DNA of 64,000 bases, taken from GCA-2746365 sp963711255 (GTDB taxonomy: Bacteria; Pseudomonadota; Gammaproteobacteria; SZUA-229). Position 1 is the stretch's first letter. Each line of letters starts with the position of its first letter. Below are positions 29,244 through 37,128 of this stretch, one piece after another. The stretch is from contig CAVQDO010000016.1 in the NCBI GenBank assembly GCA_963711255.1, positions 91,600-155,599 of the forward strand, written 5' to 3'. The translations under genes and the position numbers were made by a program. The notes under the pieces were generated by a model. The model saw only the letters and a list, made by a program, of their open reading frames with translations. It was not told where the DNA came from and made no database searches.

Positions 29244-30303
29244 AGTTTTCCAGCTTTTCCTTTCGCCCTGCATATCCACTCATATAACGCCAGAATCGCA
29301 AGTTATCGTACTTCGAAAACTGGTATTGGGTTTTATTGCACGGGTACAGGGTAAGCTTAATATTATTTTTTTTCGCTACTTTCAATAATGGATAAATCCA
29401 TTGCTCTAACAGTTTTTGCTGTGCCGCTAACCACAAACTGACATCAGTATAATTGACCAGGTGCTCCAGCTCAGAAAGATAAAGCACATTAAACGGCCTG
29501 TTTTTTTCGGCCAGTAATAACTCGCTGTATTGTGTTGCCGAATCAGGCAATAATAAATTATCGCACTGCAGAAATTCAGCAAGACCCATCAGCATTTTAT
29601 CATTACTGCATATTGCCGCTGTATTTTTTTCATCGCGATGCTTTAGCAGCCCCGCATTTAACTGCCCGGAACCATGAAACCACAGGCTGTTTATGCTTGG
29701 CTGACCCGCCTGTTCCCTGGCCTCATTCACCTCATGGGTGTGCATCAGCATTTGTGCTTCAGTCAGCACCTGTTTCCAGGTACCGGCATGCTTTCCTTCA
29801 GGCAGCAGGAAATTTATATTCCTCGCCACCGCTTCAACTAAAGGCGTTGTCTGCATATCAATTTCATTATCACTGACGACAAACCACTGCTCATTATCAA
29901 GCGCAATAAAATTGAATCCATCCTGGCTAAAATGCTGATTCAATGCAGCTCTTAAAGCATCTGCATCACTATCGCTGATATTAAGGTCTTTACTGGAAGT
30001 TAACACAGCATGATCCATATCTGCCCGCAAATGAACCGGATCAGCGTGCATATAATGTTTTGATGGATCGTATCGCTTATCGCCAAGCAGGTTTAATGCC
30101 GCCGATGGGAAATCGCCAGCTGGCTGTAAGTTAAAGACTGAAGCGATAAGCTCAGCTGTATTAGCGGAAGATGGCTGGCGCTCCGCTTTTGCTAAAACGG
30201 AAATCCATTTATTTAAAGCCGCATTATTCTGTAATGACTGGATTTCAGCCAGCGGCCCGCAGATTCCCGGAACAATTAGATGAAGTTCTGGCTGCTGTTG
30301 CAT
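29227..30303 (-). CDS. RpfE-like conserved protein next to recJ (COG4255-type)
   Basis: The 358-residue protein begins LHLIVPGICGPLAEIQSL and contains INSLWFHGSGQL, which recalls cofactor-independent phosphoglycerate-mutase-like proteins. It resembles the family containing Xanthomonas RpfE, found beside recJ in several gammaproteobacteria. No catalytic site is obvious and no function is established. The overlap with recJ and 9-bp spacing from rlmB show it is part of the operon. The family link is by pattern memory, so a search should confirm it. Confidence 0.65.
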   Translation of the reverse strand: MQQQPELHLIVPGICGPLAEIQSLQNNAALNKWISVLAKAERQPSSANTAELIASVFNLQPAGDFPSAALNLLGDKRYDPSKHYMHADPVHLRADMDHAVLTSSKDLNISDSDADALRAALNQHFSQDGFNFIALDNEQWFVVSDNEIDMQTTPLVEAVARNINFLLPEGKHAGTWKQVLTEAQMLMHTHEVNEAREQAGQPSINSLWFHGSGQLNAGLLKHRDEKNTAAICSNDKMLMGLAEFLQCDNLLLPDSATQYSELLLAEKNRPFNVLYLSELEHLVNYTDVSLWLAAQQKLLEQWIYPLLKVAKKNNIKLTLYPCNKTQYQFSKYDNLRFWRYMSGYAGRKEKLENYVNSY

Positions 30304-30311
30304 GCGCCGGG

Positions 30312-31058
30312 TTAACTTGCTGCCTGTTGCTGGCGGCGTATTTCGTAGAGGCTAACGGCAGTCGCAACCGAAATATTCAGGCTTTCGACACTGCCCTGCA
30401 TGGGAATGGATACAAGCTCGTCACAGGCTTCGCGCGTCAATCGCCGCATGCCTTTACCTTCCGAGCCCATAACCAGGGCAACACGGTTATTCATCCTGGT
30501 TTGATAGATTGAATGCGAACTGTCACCGCTGGTTCCGATAACCCAGACATTTTCCTGCTTGATAGTATCCAGTGCCCGGGCAAGGTTTGATACCATAATG
30601 TAAGGAACTGTCTCGGCAGCACCGCTGGCCACATTCCTGATTACAGGTGTCAGTGCCGGGCTGCGATTTTTTGAAACGATAACCGCATCAACACCGACCG
30701 CATCAGCTGTACGTAAACAGGCACCGATATTATGCGGATCCTGCACTTCATCAAGCACCAGTAACAAAACAGACTCTTTCTGCAAAACATCTTGCAGTGA
30801 AACCTCCCTGGATTTGTCATGGCGAATTTCCGCAACCACACCCTGGTGACGGGCTTTCGGGCATTTCTCTTTTAGCCTGTCATTTGCAATTGCCTGAACC
30901 GAAACACCTGAATTTTGTGCAATACTCAGAATTGTTTTGATACGGTTATCGTTGCGTCCCTGCTGTACAAAAACCTGCAACACGTTTTCCGGTTGCTGCC
31001 TTAATGCTGCCTCAACAGCATGTATGCCATAGATCAGTTCGTTAGGTTTCTTTGCCAT
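30312..31058 (-). CDS. rlmB: 23S rRNA (guanosine-2251-2'-O)-methyltransferase RlmB
   Basis: RlmB methylates the ribose of G2251 in the peptidyltransferase P-loop of 23S rRNA, using SAM. The 248-residue SpoU-type protein has IYGIHAVEAALRQ at the start. The knot motifs are LDEVQDPHNIGACLRTADA, ALVMGSEGKGMRRLT and IPMQGSVESLNISVATAV. It follows rnr after 64 bp, as in E. coli where rnr-rlmB are adjacent. Confidence 0.96.
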   Translation of the reverse strand: MAKKPNELIYGIHAVEAALRQQPENVLQVFVQQGRNDNRIKTILSIAQNSGVSVQAIANDRLKEKCPKARHQGVVAEIRHDKSREVSLQDVLQKESVLLLVLDEVQDPHNIGACLRTADAVGVDAVIVSKNRSPALTPVIRNVASGAAETVPYIMVSNLARALDTIKQENVWVIGTSGDSSHSIYQTRMNNRVALVMGSEGKGMRRLTREACDELVSIPMQGSVESLNISVATAVSLYEIRRQQQAAS

Positions 31059-31122
31059 GTACTTTAGTTGTATCTATTAATGGTCAATGCGATTTGATCC
31101 GCACCCTGACTTGTATACGGAC

Positions 31123-33465
31123 CTAATTGTCTTCCAGAAGCTCAAAGTCTATCTTGCGCTCATCCATATCAACCCTGGCAACTCGAATGCGTAACTTGTC
31201 GTTCAGGCCGTAAGTCAAACCGCGATTCTCACCGACTAACATATGCGTTTTAGGATCGAAAACATAATAATCTTTTGGCAAATTGGTTATGTGTATAAGA
31301 CCTTCAACAAAATGTTCGTCCAGTTCAACAAAAAGGCCGAACTGTACTACACCAGTAATGTGCGCATCATAAGTCTCGCCAACTTTATCCAGCATGTACT
31401 CGCATTTCAGGGCAAATTCAGCATCACGTGTCGCTTCGTTTGCGCGGCGCTCATTGGTTGAACAATGCTCGCCCATTAGCAACATACGTTCCTGGCCATA
31501 CATATAGTCTGATTTCTTGTTGTTACGTACAATATGTTTTAATGCACGGTGAACCAGTAAATCGGGATAACGCCTGATCGGTGAGGTGAAATGTGTATAG
31601 TGCGTCAGGGCAAGGCCAAAGTGGCCATCATTTTCAGCTTTGTATATCGCCTGTTTCATCGAACGCAGCATTAATGTCTGAATCATATGATAATCATCAC
31701 GCGTTTTTATTTCTGCACTTAATGCAGCATAGTCACGCGATTCAATTTTTCTGCCAGGTTCGCCCAGTTTCAGGCCGAGATCAGACAGGAAACCACGCAG
31801 GTCTTCAATTTTCTCATCGGCCGGATCTTCATGCACCCGGTACAGGCACGGGTATTTGCTTTTAGCAATAAATTTAGCCGCACTGACATTGGCTGAAATC
31901 ATGCATTCTTCAATGATTTTATGCGCATCATTTCTTACCGAAGGTTTAATACTTTCGATGCGTTTATCATCATTAAAGTGGATAACGGTTTCCGTGGTAT
32001 CAAACTCGATAGTACCGCGCGCCCTTCTTGCACCGTCCAGGCATTGATACATATCATTCAAATTAACAATATGCGGATAGATATCGCCAGCAATTATTCC
32101 GCTGCTATTATCCTCCAGTGCCTGCGCTACCTGGGTATAGGTAAGCCGTGCATGTGAACGCATAACCCCTTCCTTGAAGTCATAGCTTTCAATTTCACCC
32201 TGCTTGTTGACCATCATTTCGCAAACCATGCACAGGCGGTCAACCTCCGGGTTTATCGAACATAAGCCATTCGATAAAGATTCAGGAAGCATCGGCACCA
32301 CACGGCCGGGGAAATAAACCGAGGTTGCACGATCGTAGGCTTCTTCATCAAGCGCTGATCCGATAGCAACATAATGTGCAACATCGGCAATGGCTACAAA
32401 CAGTTTCCAGCCGCCGCCATTTGATTCATCACGAGGCTGGCAATGTACCGCATCATCAAAGTCACGCGCATCTTCACCATCAATGGTAACTAACGGCAAA
32501 CTGCGTAAATCCAGCCGGTTCTGTTTATCACTATCATTAACACTATCGCCAAAAGCATCTGACTGCTGTACAACTTCATCTGGAAACTCATAGGGAATGC
32601 CGTGGTTATGAATCTCAATTTCGATTTCCATACCCGGTGCCATGTGGTCACCGATAACATCGCTTACCTTACCCACCATCTGCTTTCTTTTTGTCGGCTG
32701 GCTGGTGATCTCAACTTTTACGATCTGGCCCGGGCTTGCGCCGCCAAACTTATCCGCAGGAATCAGGATATTCTGTGTAATACGTTTATTATCAGGTACC
32801 ACGTAGGCGATACCTTCATCGTCAAACAGGCGGCCGATCAGCGTTGTATTGGCGCGTTCCACCACCGAGACAATCGAACCTTCACGTCTACCGCGGCGGT
32901 CAACACCGGCAACGGTGGCAACGGCCTGGTCACCATGCAGCACACCGCGCATCTGTTTGCCACTGAGGAACAGGTCGTCTCCGCCCTCATCAGGCACCAG
33001 AAAACCAAAGCCATCGGCGTGAGCGATAACGTGGCCGCGTATGAGGTGTTTTTCATCAACAGGCAGATAACCGCCGCGTCGATTCTGTACCAGCTGGCCA
33101 TCTCGTACCATGGCATTAAGACGGCGTCTTACGCCCTCTTCCTGGTCAGGCCTGACCTGCAGCTCTTTAAACACCGAAGTCTGGGTCATCATACCGGCTT
33201 CGGTAATGGTTTTAAGAATCAAAGTACGGCTGGCAACGGGGTTATCGTAACGATTTGCCTCCAGTTTCGCTTCCGGATCTTTAATCTTCTTATTGCGTTT
33301 TAAAGCATGCTTTTTAGGCCTGCGCTTTCTTGGTTCTTTTTTAGTTTGCGGAGCTTTATTTTCCGTAACCTTTTTTTCTGTCGCTGTTCCCGCTTTCTTG
33401 CGGAAAGTCGATGCAATCTTGTTCTTTAGTTTTGTTAACATAATAAATAATATAAATGGAGCCAT
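31123..33465 (-). CDS. rnr: Ribonuclease R, with a basic N-terminal extension
   Basis: RNase R is a processive 3'-5' exoribonuclease for structured RNA and works with tmRNA-SmpB. The 780-residue protein has an HTH-like region, cold-shock domains, and the RNB catalytic core with TIDGEDARDFDDAVHC near residue 335. An S1 domain with GVVQFGLFVELDEHFVEGL completes it. Residues 1-65 are very rich in Lys and Arg, and the C-terminus ends ERKIDFELLEDN without the Lys-rich tail known in E. coli. The start at 33465 has AAAGG touching the ATG. An alternative ATG at 33441 removes a hydrophobic stretch but lacks a clear ribosome site. Confidence 0.95.
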   Translation of the reverse strand: MAPFILFIMLTKLKNKIASTFRKKAGTATEKKVTENKAPQTKKEPRKRRPKKHALKRNKKIKDPEAKLEANRYDNPVASRTLILKTITEAGMMTQTSVFKELQVRPDQEEGVRRRLNAMVRDGQLVQNRRGGYLPVDEKHLIRGHVIAHADGFGFLVPDEGGDDLFLSGKQMRGVLHGDQAVATVAGVDRRGRREGSIVSVVERANTTLIGRLFDDEGIAYVVPDNKRITQNILIPADKFGGASPGQIVKVEITSQPTKRKQMVGKVSDVIGDHMAPGMEIEIEIHNHGIPYEFPDEVVQQSDAFGDSVNDSDKQNRLDLRSLPLVTIDGEDARDFDDAVHCQPRDESNGGGWKLFVAIADVAHYVAIGSALDEEAYDRATSVYFPGRVVPMLPESLSNGLCSINPEVDRLCMVCEMMVNKQGEIESYDFKEGVMRSHARLTYTQVAQALEDNSSGIIAGDIYPHIVNLNDMYQCLDGARRARGTIEFDTTETVIHFNDDKRIESIKPSVRNDAHKIIEECMISANVSAAKFIAKSKYPCLYRVHEDPADEKIEDLRGFLSDLGLKLGEPGRKIESRDYAALSAEIKTRDDYHMIQTLMLRSMKQAIYKAENDGHFGLALTHYTHFTSPIRRYPDLLVHRALKHIVRNNKKSDYMYGQERMLLMGEHCSTNERRANEATRDAEFALKCEYMLDKVGETYDAHITGVVQFGLFVELDEHFVEGLIHITNLPKDYYVFDPKTHMLVGENRGLTYGLNDKLRIRVARVDMDERKIDFELLEDN

Positions 33466-33555
33466 CCTTTGATAGCTGGTAGTAATGTAAGCTGTAAATT
33501 TAGCCTGAAAGCAGTCGCGCGGCTATATCCTATTGTGATTTTAACCGATAATGAA

Positions 33556-33584
33556 TTGACATTAAGGTGATCGCCTTGTAAAGT
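33556..33584 (+). promoter_or_regulatory. Sigma-70 promoter of tRNA-Leu
   Basis: A perfect TTGACA at 33556-33561 and TAAAGT at 33579-33584 are 17 bp apart. They end 24 bp before the first base of the tRNA, which fits a stable-RNA promoter. Confidence 0.72.
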
Positions 33585-33608
33585 TCGTCGCTTGAAAATT
33601 CAGCACTT

Positions 33609-33695
33609 GCCGAGGTGGCGGAATTGGTAGACGCGCTAGCTTCAGGTGCTAGTGGGCTTTGGCCCGTGGAGGTTCAAGTCCTCTTCTCGGCACCA
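33609..33695 (+). tRNA. tRNA-Leu, anticodon CAG
   Basis: The 87-nt gene folds as a class II tRNA. The acceptor is gccgagg paired with tctcggc, and the 3' CCA is encoded. The anticodon stem ctagc/gctag holds the loop ttcaggt, so the anticodon is CAG and reads CUG. A long variable arm (tgggctttggcccg region) and a T-loop with ggttcaagtcc are present. It stands alone between rnr and a gene for a secreted protein. Confidence 0.96.
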
Positions 33696-33788
33696 TTTAC
33701 GAACAATAACAAATCCTGCATATTTTCGCAAGACATTGTTTTTAAATAATATTTCTCTACTTACTTTTCTTGCAGCAGCGATACTTCC

Positions 33789-34181
33789 ATGAATAAACTG
33801 CTATCCACTAAATTCTCACTGTTATTAATCCTTAACTTTTTCTACAGTAGTTCTGTATTTTCCATGTCAGAAATACCCGAAGACTCTAACAATTACCAGC
33901 CTGCTGACTGGTCAAAAAGTCAGTCTGCAGAAATTGATGCAAATATTGCTATAGAAAATAATGACCTGAGATTACTGGGGTTTGCCGGTAGAAACCACAA
34001 CATTCCAGGCGTTAGCAGCAGCGAAGTGCAAAATGTTATTGATAAATGCGGAATTCGCTATTTTGAAGAGTTTGGTGATGTTGTTAAAAGCAACAACCAG
34101 CTCACATTAATGAAGCAGGCCCGGGATTACGCTCTGCAATACAACACAGCTATCCTCGAAACCTGTAGCAGCAATAAGTAG
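33789..34181 (+). CDS. Secreted protein of unknown function
   Basis: The 130-residue product has a signal peptide (MNKLLSTKFSLLLILNFF, cleavage after about residue 25). The mature part is polar and mostly helical, with a lone GFAGRNHNIPGVSSSEVQ stretch and two Cys. I recognise no family. It lies 93 bp after tRNA-Leu on the same strand and is convergent with the metalloprotease gene. The reading frame and signal peptide make it a believable gene. Confidence 0.6.
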   Translation: MNKLLSTKFSLLLILNFFYSSSVFSMSEIPEDSNNYQPADWSKSQSAEIDANIAIENNDLRLLGFAGRNHNIPGVSSSEVQNVIDKCGIRYFEEFGDVVKSNNQLTLMKQARDYALQYNTAILETCSSNK

Positions 34182-34193
34182 CAGCCTATCGAT

Positions 34194-34253
34194 TAATCAG
34201 ACCTGGATTAATCAGACCCGGGTTAATCAGTCCTGGCTTAATCAGACCTGGCG
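34194..34253. repeat. Four tandem copies of a 15-bp repeat
   Basis: The unit taatcagacctggat and variants repeat at 34194, 34209, 34224 and 34239. They lie between two convergent genes and just beyond or across the end of the protease reading frame, depending on the frame used. They are probably a minor slippage repeat. Confidence 0.85.
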
Positions 34254-34319
34254 ATTCGGAACTTCATTCCATAAAGCATCAGTAAAATCAAAAACCAGGG
34301 ACTTAGCGATAAGGTACTA

Positions 34320-36782
34320 CTATCGTCTGAACTTGCGACAGGCTTCGTACTGAATGTTGTTGTAACCTTGTAAGATTGATTCAAGCCAGCCAGTATCAAA
34401 CGCAGTGACAACCAGGTAATAGGTAGTCCCTTCAACCAGTGTTACCTTAATTGTTTCCGTAATATCTGTGCCTATACTTTGTACAACAACAACGCCATTC
34501 GCATCGGTAAGATACAGGTCGAGATCACTGTTTCCGAAGTCACTCAGCACGATAGTATAAACTTCATCAGTACCGGTAAACTGAAATACATCGGTATCAT
34601 TCGAAAGATCATTCACCGTATCACTAATAACATTGCTCAGATCAACCGGTATAGCATTCGATATATCAAAGGTAGGTGCTGTTGTTGTCGTTAAAGTACC
34701 GCCACCATCAGTAGCCGTTGTAGCGGTGCCGCAGTTGTCACTGCCGCCAATTCCGGTAGAAACCAGAACATCACCGGTACCCTGTTGCAGGGTTATCAGA
34801 TTATCGCTGGTATCAAAGAATATGTTGTCTGAGCAGGCAATTTTAATCACAGCTGTTGTACTCGGCGTATCCGGCAGCGTTACCAGGGCTTCACCATCAT
34901 TAGCTGTTGTTGTCAGGCTGCTGAAAGTTACCCCGCTATCAGTGGATAATAAAATATCGACATTGGCACAATTTACCGGCGCCTGTTCTGTACAGGCAGC
35001 ATTCCACTCAATAACCTGATCCTGTGTTGTATCCAGCGTAATCGCTGTTGCGCCGGTGTAAACGGTGAATGGACCTTTTGTTTCATCAACCACAACCTGC
35101 ATATCATCTTCATCCAGGTTATTCATATTATCACGTACCGTTAAGCGGAAATTCATGGTGCGTGACAGGCTAGGCAGACGTTCGGCTTTATCATCAACGC
35201 CAGACACTATTGTTTCCATACGCGGAAGTGTTCTCACCGGCGAAGTACTCGGTGCAAAAGATCGAAATAAAGGGTTATCACCCAGGTCTGAACCAAAAGT
35301 CGCAGAATTGGTTGCGGTACCAATATCCATTTCGTCCCATTGATATGACAATGTATCCGGATCTCCATTGGTTTCATTACCCGTCAATTCAAAAGGCGTT
35401 AGACCAGGAATACTAAAGTTAGCACCCGCATCTGCTGTGGGTGCAGCATTACCAGGCGCAGTTACATCTGCACAGGCACTTCCGCCACCAACACGGGAAA
35501 AGTCGATGATTTCCGCGATACTGCCTGCATGAAAAACATCTTCACTAATACCAGTGGTTGTCGTGCTTACCGCAGTAGTTTGCACATCTTCCGAACCACA
35601 GATACCGGCATATGCCATGATTGTAGTACCACTGCCGGGTTCATAAGCCGTTGTAGCATTACGATTACCGCCACCGCAACTGGCGGTGGTTGCGTTAAAG
35701 GTATGATTCGCGCCAAACTGGTGGCCGAGTTCGTGGGCAACATAATCAATATAATAAGCATCACCGGTAGGATCGGGCAGACCGGTAACACCCTGTGATT
35801 TATGCAATAAATCAGTTGGTAGTACAGGTGAAACATCATTACAGACAACACCCAGGCCTGCGACACCACCGGCACCGGTCGAAAAGATATGGCCTAAATC
35901 ATAATCGGCTGGCAGTACGCCTTTTGTTGTTTCGATATAATCCTCGGTTTCAAATAATAAGGCTATACCATCATCATTTGATAATTCACCCTGCGTGGTT
36001 GAAATCAGGTCTGAATTATCCGTAATTAAAACCAGGGTAATACCTAAGTCACGCTCATATATATTGTTGACACGATTAATAGCTGTAGCGATTTCAATCT
36101 GAGTATTATCAACATCATTAGCGGCTACTGTCTCGCTGTATTCAAAGGTTGCACCCACAGCAATCTCATAGGTAAGTAATTCATTATCTATACGGGCACT
36201 TATTTTTTGCTGATAGTTAGCAAACTTCTGAGCCTGCTCCTGTGATTGAGATAGCGCATCGACACCACATGAGAACTGTTTAGGTCCAGCACTGACATAA
36301 TCATGTTTATAAAAGCTGCGATAGTAAGCTTCAGCATTTCTATCCGGATCAATAAACACTACGCCCTTGTCAGTAGTCAGGTAACCATGAAACCGGGTTG
36401 CGCTTATATCAAGACGACCGGTAATAGCGGCATTACTTGCTGAACGTACCCGGTAAGTCTTGAAGTCCGGGTATTGTGCCGCCAGGCCCGGCGCCATAAT
36501 GGGCGATTCTTCTATAAAAAAGTTATGCATTTCGCCATTGGGTAATGGCAGCTCGATAGTGGCCGAATCAGCATAGGTTCGTTCTAGCGGCGCAGCAAAC
36601 ATCACGTCTTTTAATTTTGAAATATCTGCGCGCAAATAACGCTGTTTTGATAATGAAGAGGTGCCTGATTTTAGCTGAAGCGCTGCGGGCTCATCTGTCC
36701 ATATTCCATCGTTAGCACCTGCATTTGACGCGTATATTGATAATGAAATAACAACAGGCAATAAGTATCTTTTTAAATCCAT
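34320..36782 (-). CDS. Secreted reprolysin-like (M12B-type) zinc metalloprotease, C-terminus frameshifted
   Basis: The 820-residue protein has a signal peptide (ending about NAGA, residue 23), a propeptide-like region, and a metalloprotease domain. Its zinc site, AHELGHQFGANHTFN, fits the HExxHxxGxNH motif, with IMAYAGICG after it giving the Met-turn. A PKD-like region (about 450-550) and a C-terminal PPC-type beta domain follow. The PPC domain breaks near 34385: frame 0 ends at 34320 with the unlikely YNNIQYEACRKFRR, while the +1 frame continues SYKVTTTFSTKPVASS to a stop at 34238. The +1 tail ends Ser-rich, hydrophobic, then basic, like a surface-sorting signal. It is likely an extracellular protease of unknown target. 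Confidence 0.88.
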   Translation of the reverse strand: MDLKRYLLPVVISLSIYASNAGANDGIWTDEPAALQLKSGTSSLSKQRYLRADISKLKDVMFAAPLERTYADSATIELPLPNGEMHNFFIEESPIMAPGLAAQYPDFKTYRVRSASNAAITGRLDISATRFHGYLTTDKGVVFIDPDRNAEAYYRSFYKHDYVSAGPKQFSCGVDALSQSQEQAQKFANYQQKISARIDNELLTYEIAVGATFEYSETVAANDVDNTQIEIATAINRVNNIYERDLGITLVLITDNSDLISTTQGELSNDDGIALLFETEDYIETTKGVLPADYDLGHIFSTGAGGVAGLGVVCNDVSPVLPTDLLHKSQGVTGLPDPTGDAYYIDYVAHELGHQFGANHTFNATTASCGGGNRNATTAYEPGSGTTIMAYAGICGSEDVQTTAVSTTTTGISEDVFHAGSIAEIIDFSRVGGGSACADVTAPGNAAPTADAGANFSIPGLTPFELTGNETNGDPDTLSYQWDEMDIGTATNSATFGSDLGDNPLFRSFAPSTSPVRTLPRMETIVSGVDDKAERLPSLSRTMNFRLTVRDNMNNLDEDDMQVVVDETKGPFTVYTGATAITLDTTQDQVIEWNAACTEQAPVNCANVDILLSTDSGVTFSSLTTTANDGEALVTLPDTPSTTAVIKIACSDNIFFDTSDNLITLQQGTGDVLVSTGIGGSDNCGTATTATDGGGTLTTTTAPTFDISNAIPVDLSNVISDTVNDLSNDTDVFQFTGTDEVYTIVLSDFGNSDLDLYLTDANGVVVVQSIGTDITETIKVTLVEGTTYYLVVTAFDTGWLESILQGYNNIQYEACRKFRR

Positions 36783-37128
36783 AAGTCATGTCTAATATAA
36801 AAGGTATTGTAATTAACTATTTATAGTCGATTGTTCGAGCAATTCCCTGAATTATTGCATAGAAAACCATAATTCTGCACGGTGAAAGGTGCAATACAAA
36901 GCAGGTCCCGTTTTACAGCGATAGTTTTCTTAATCTAAGTGAGTTTTTGATAACTGTTACCGGGCTAAAGCTCATGACGGTGGTAGCAATCATGGGGACA
37001 GTAACACTCCAAATACCGATTACAACACACCCGTAGCAACGGGCACATCCAGACTTTTGAAAACAAAACTAAAAAACAGGTTTTGCCGTCTATTTATCAA
37101 CTCTGATAGAAAAGTTCTGGATTATGGC
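36783..37128. other. Intergenic region between the metalloprotease and cusA genes
   Basis: These 346 bp lie upstream of the protease gene and downstream of cusA. I see no believable gene. A patch near 36990 (atggggacagtaacactcc) resembles sequences often left beside REP-associated transposase genes, but no such gene is present. The protease promoter should be here but was not pinned down. Confidence 0.5.

Noticed and set aside
36783..37128. REP-associated transposase remnant
   Set aside because: Only a short phrase resembles sequences near such genes; no transposase motif is present.
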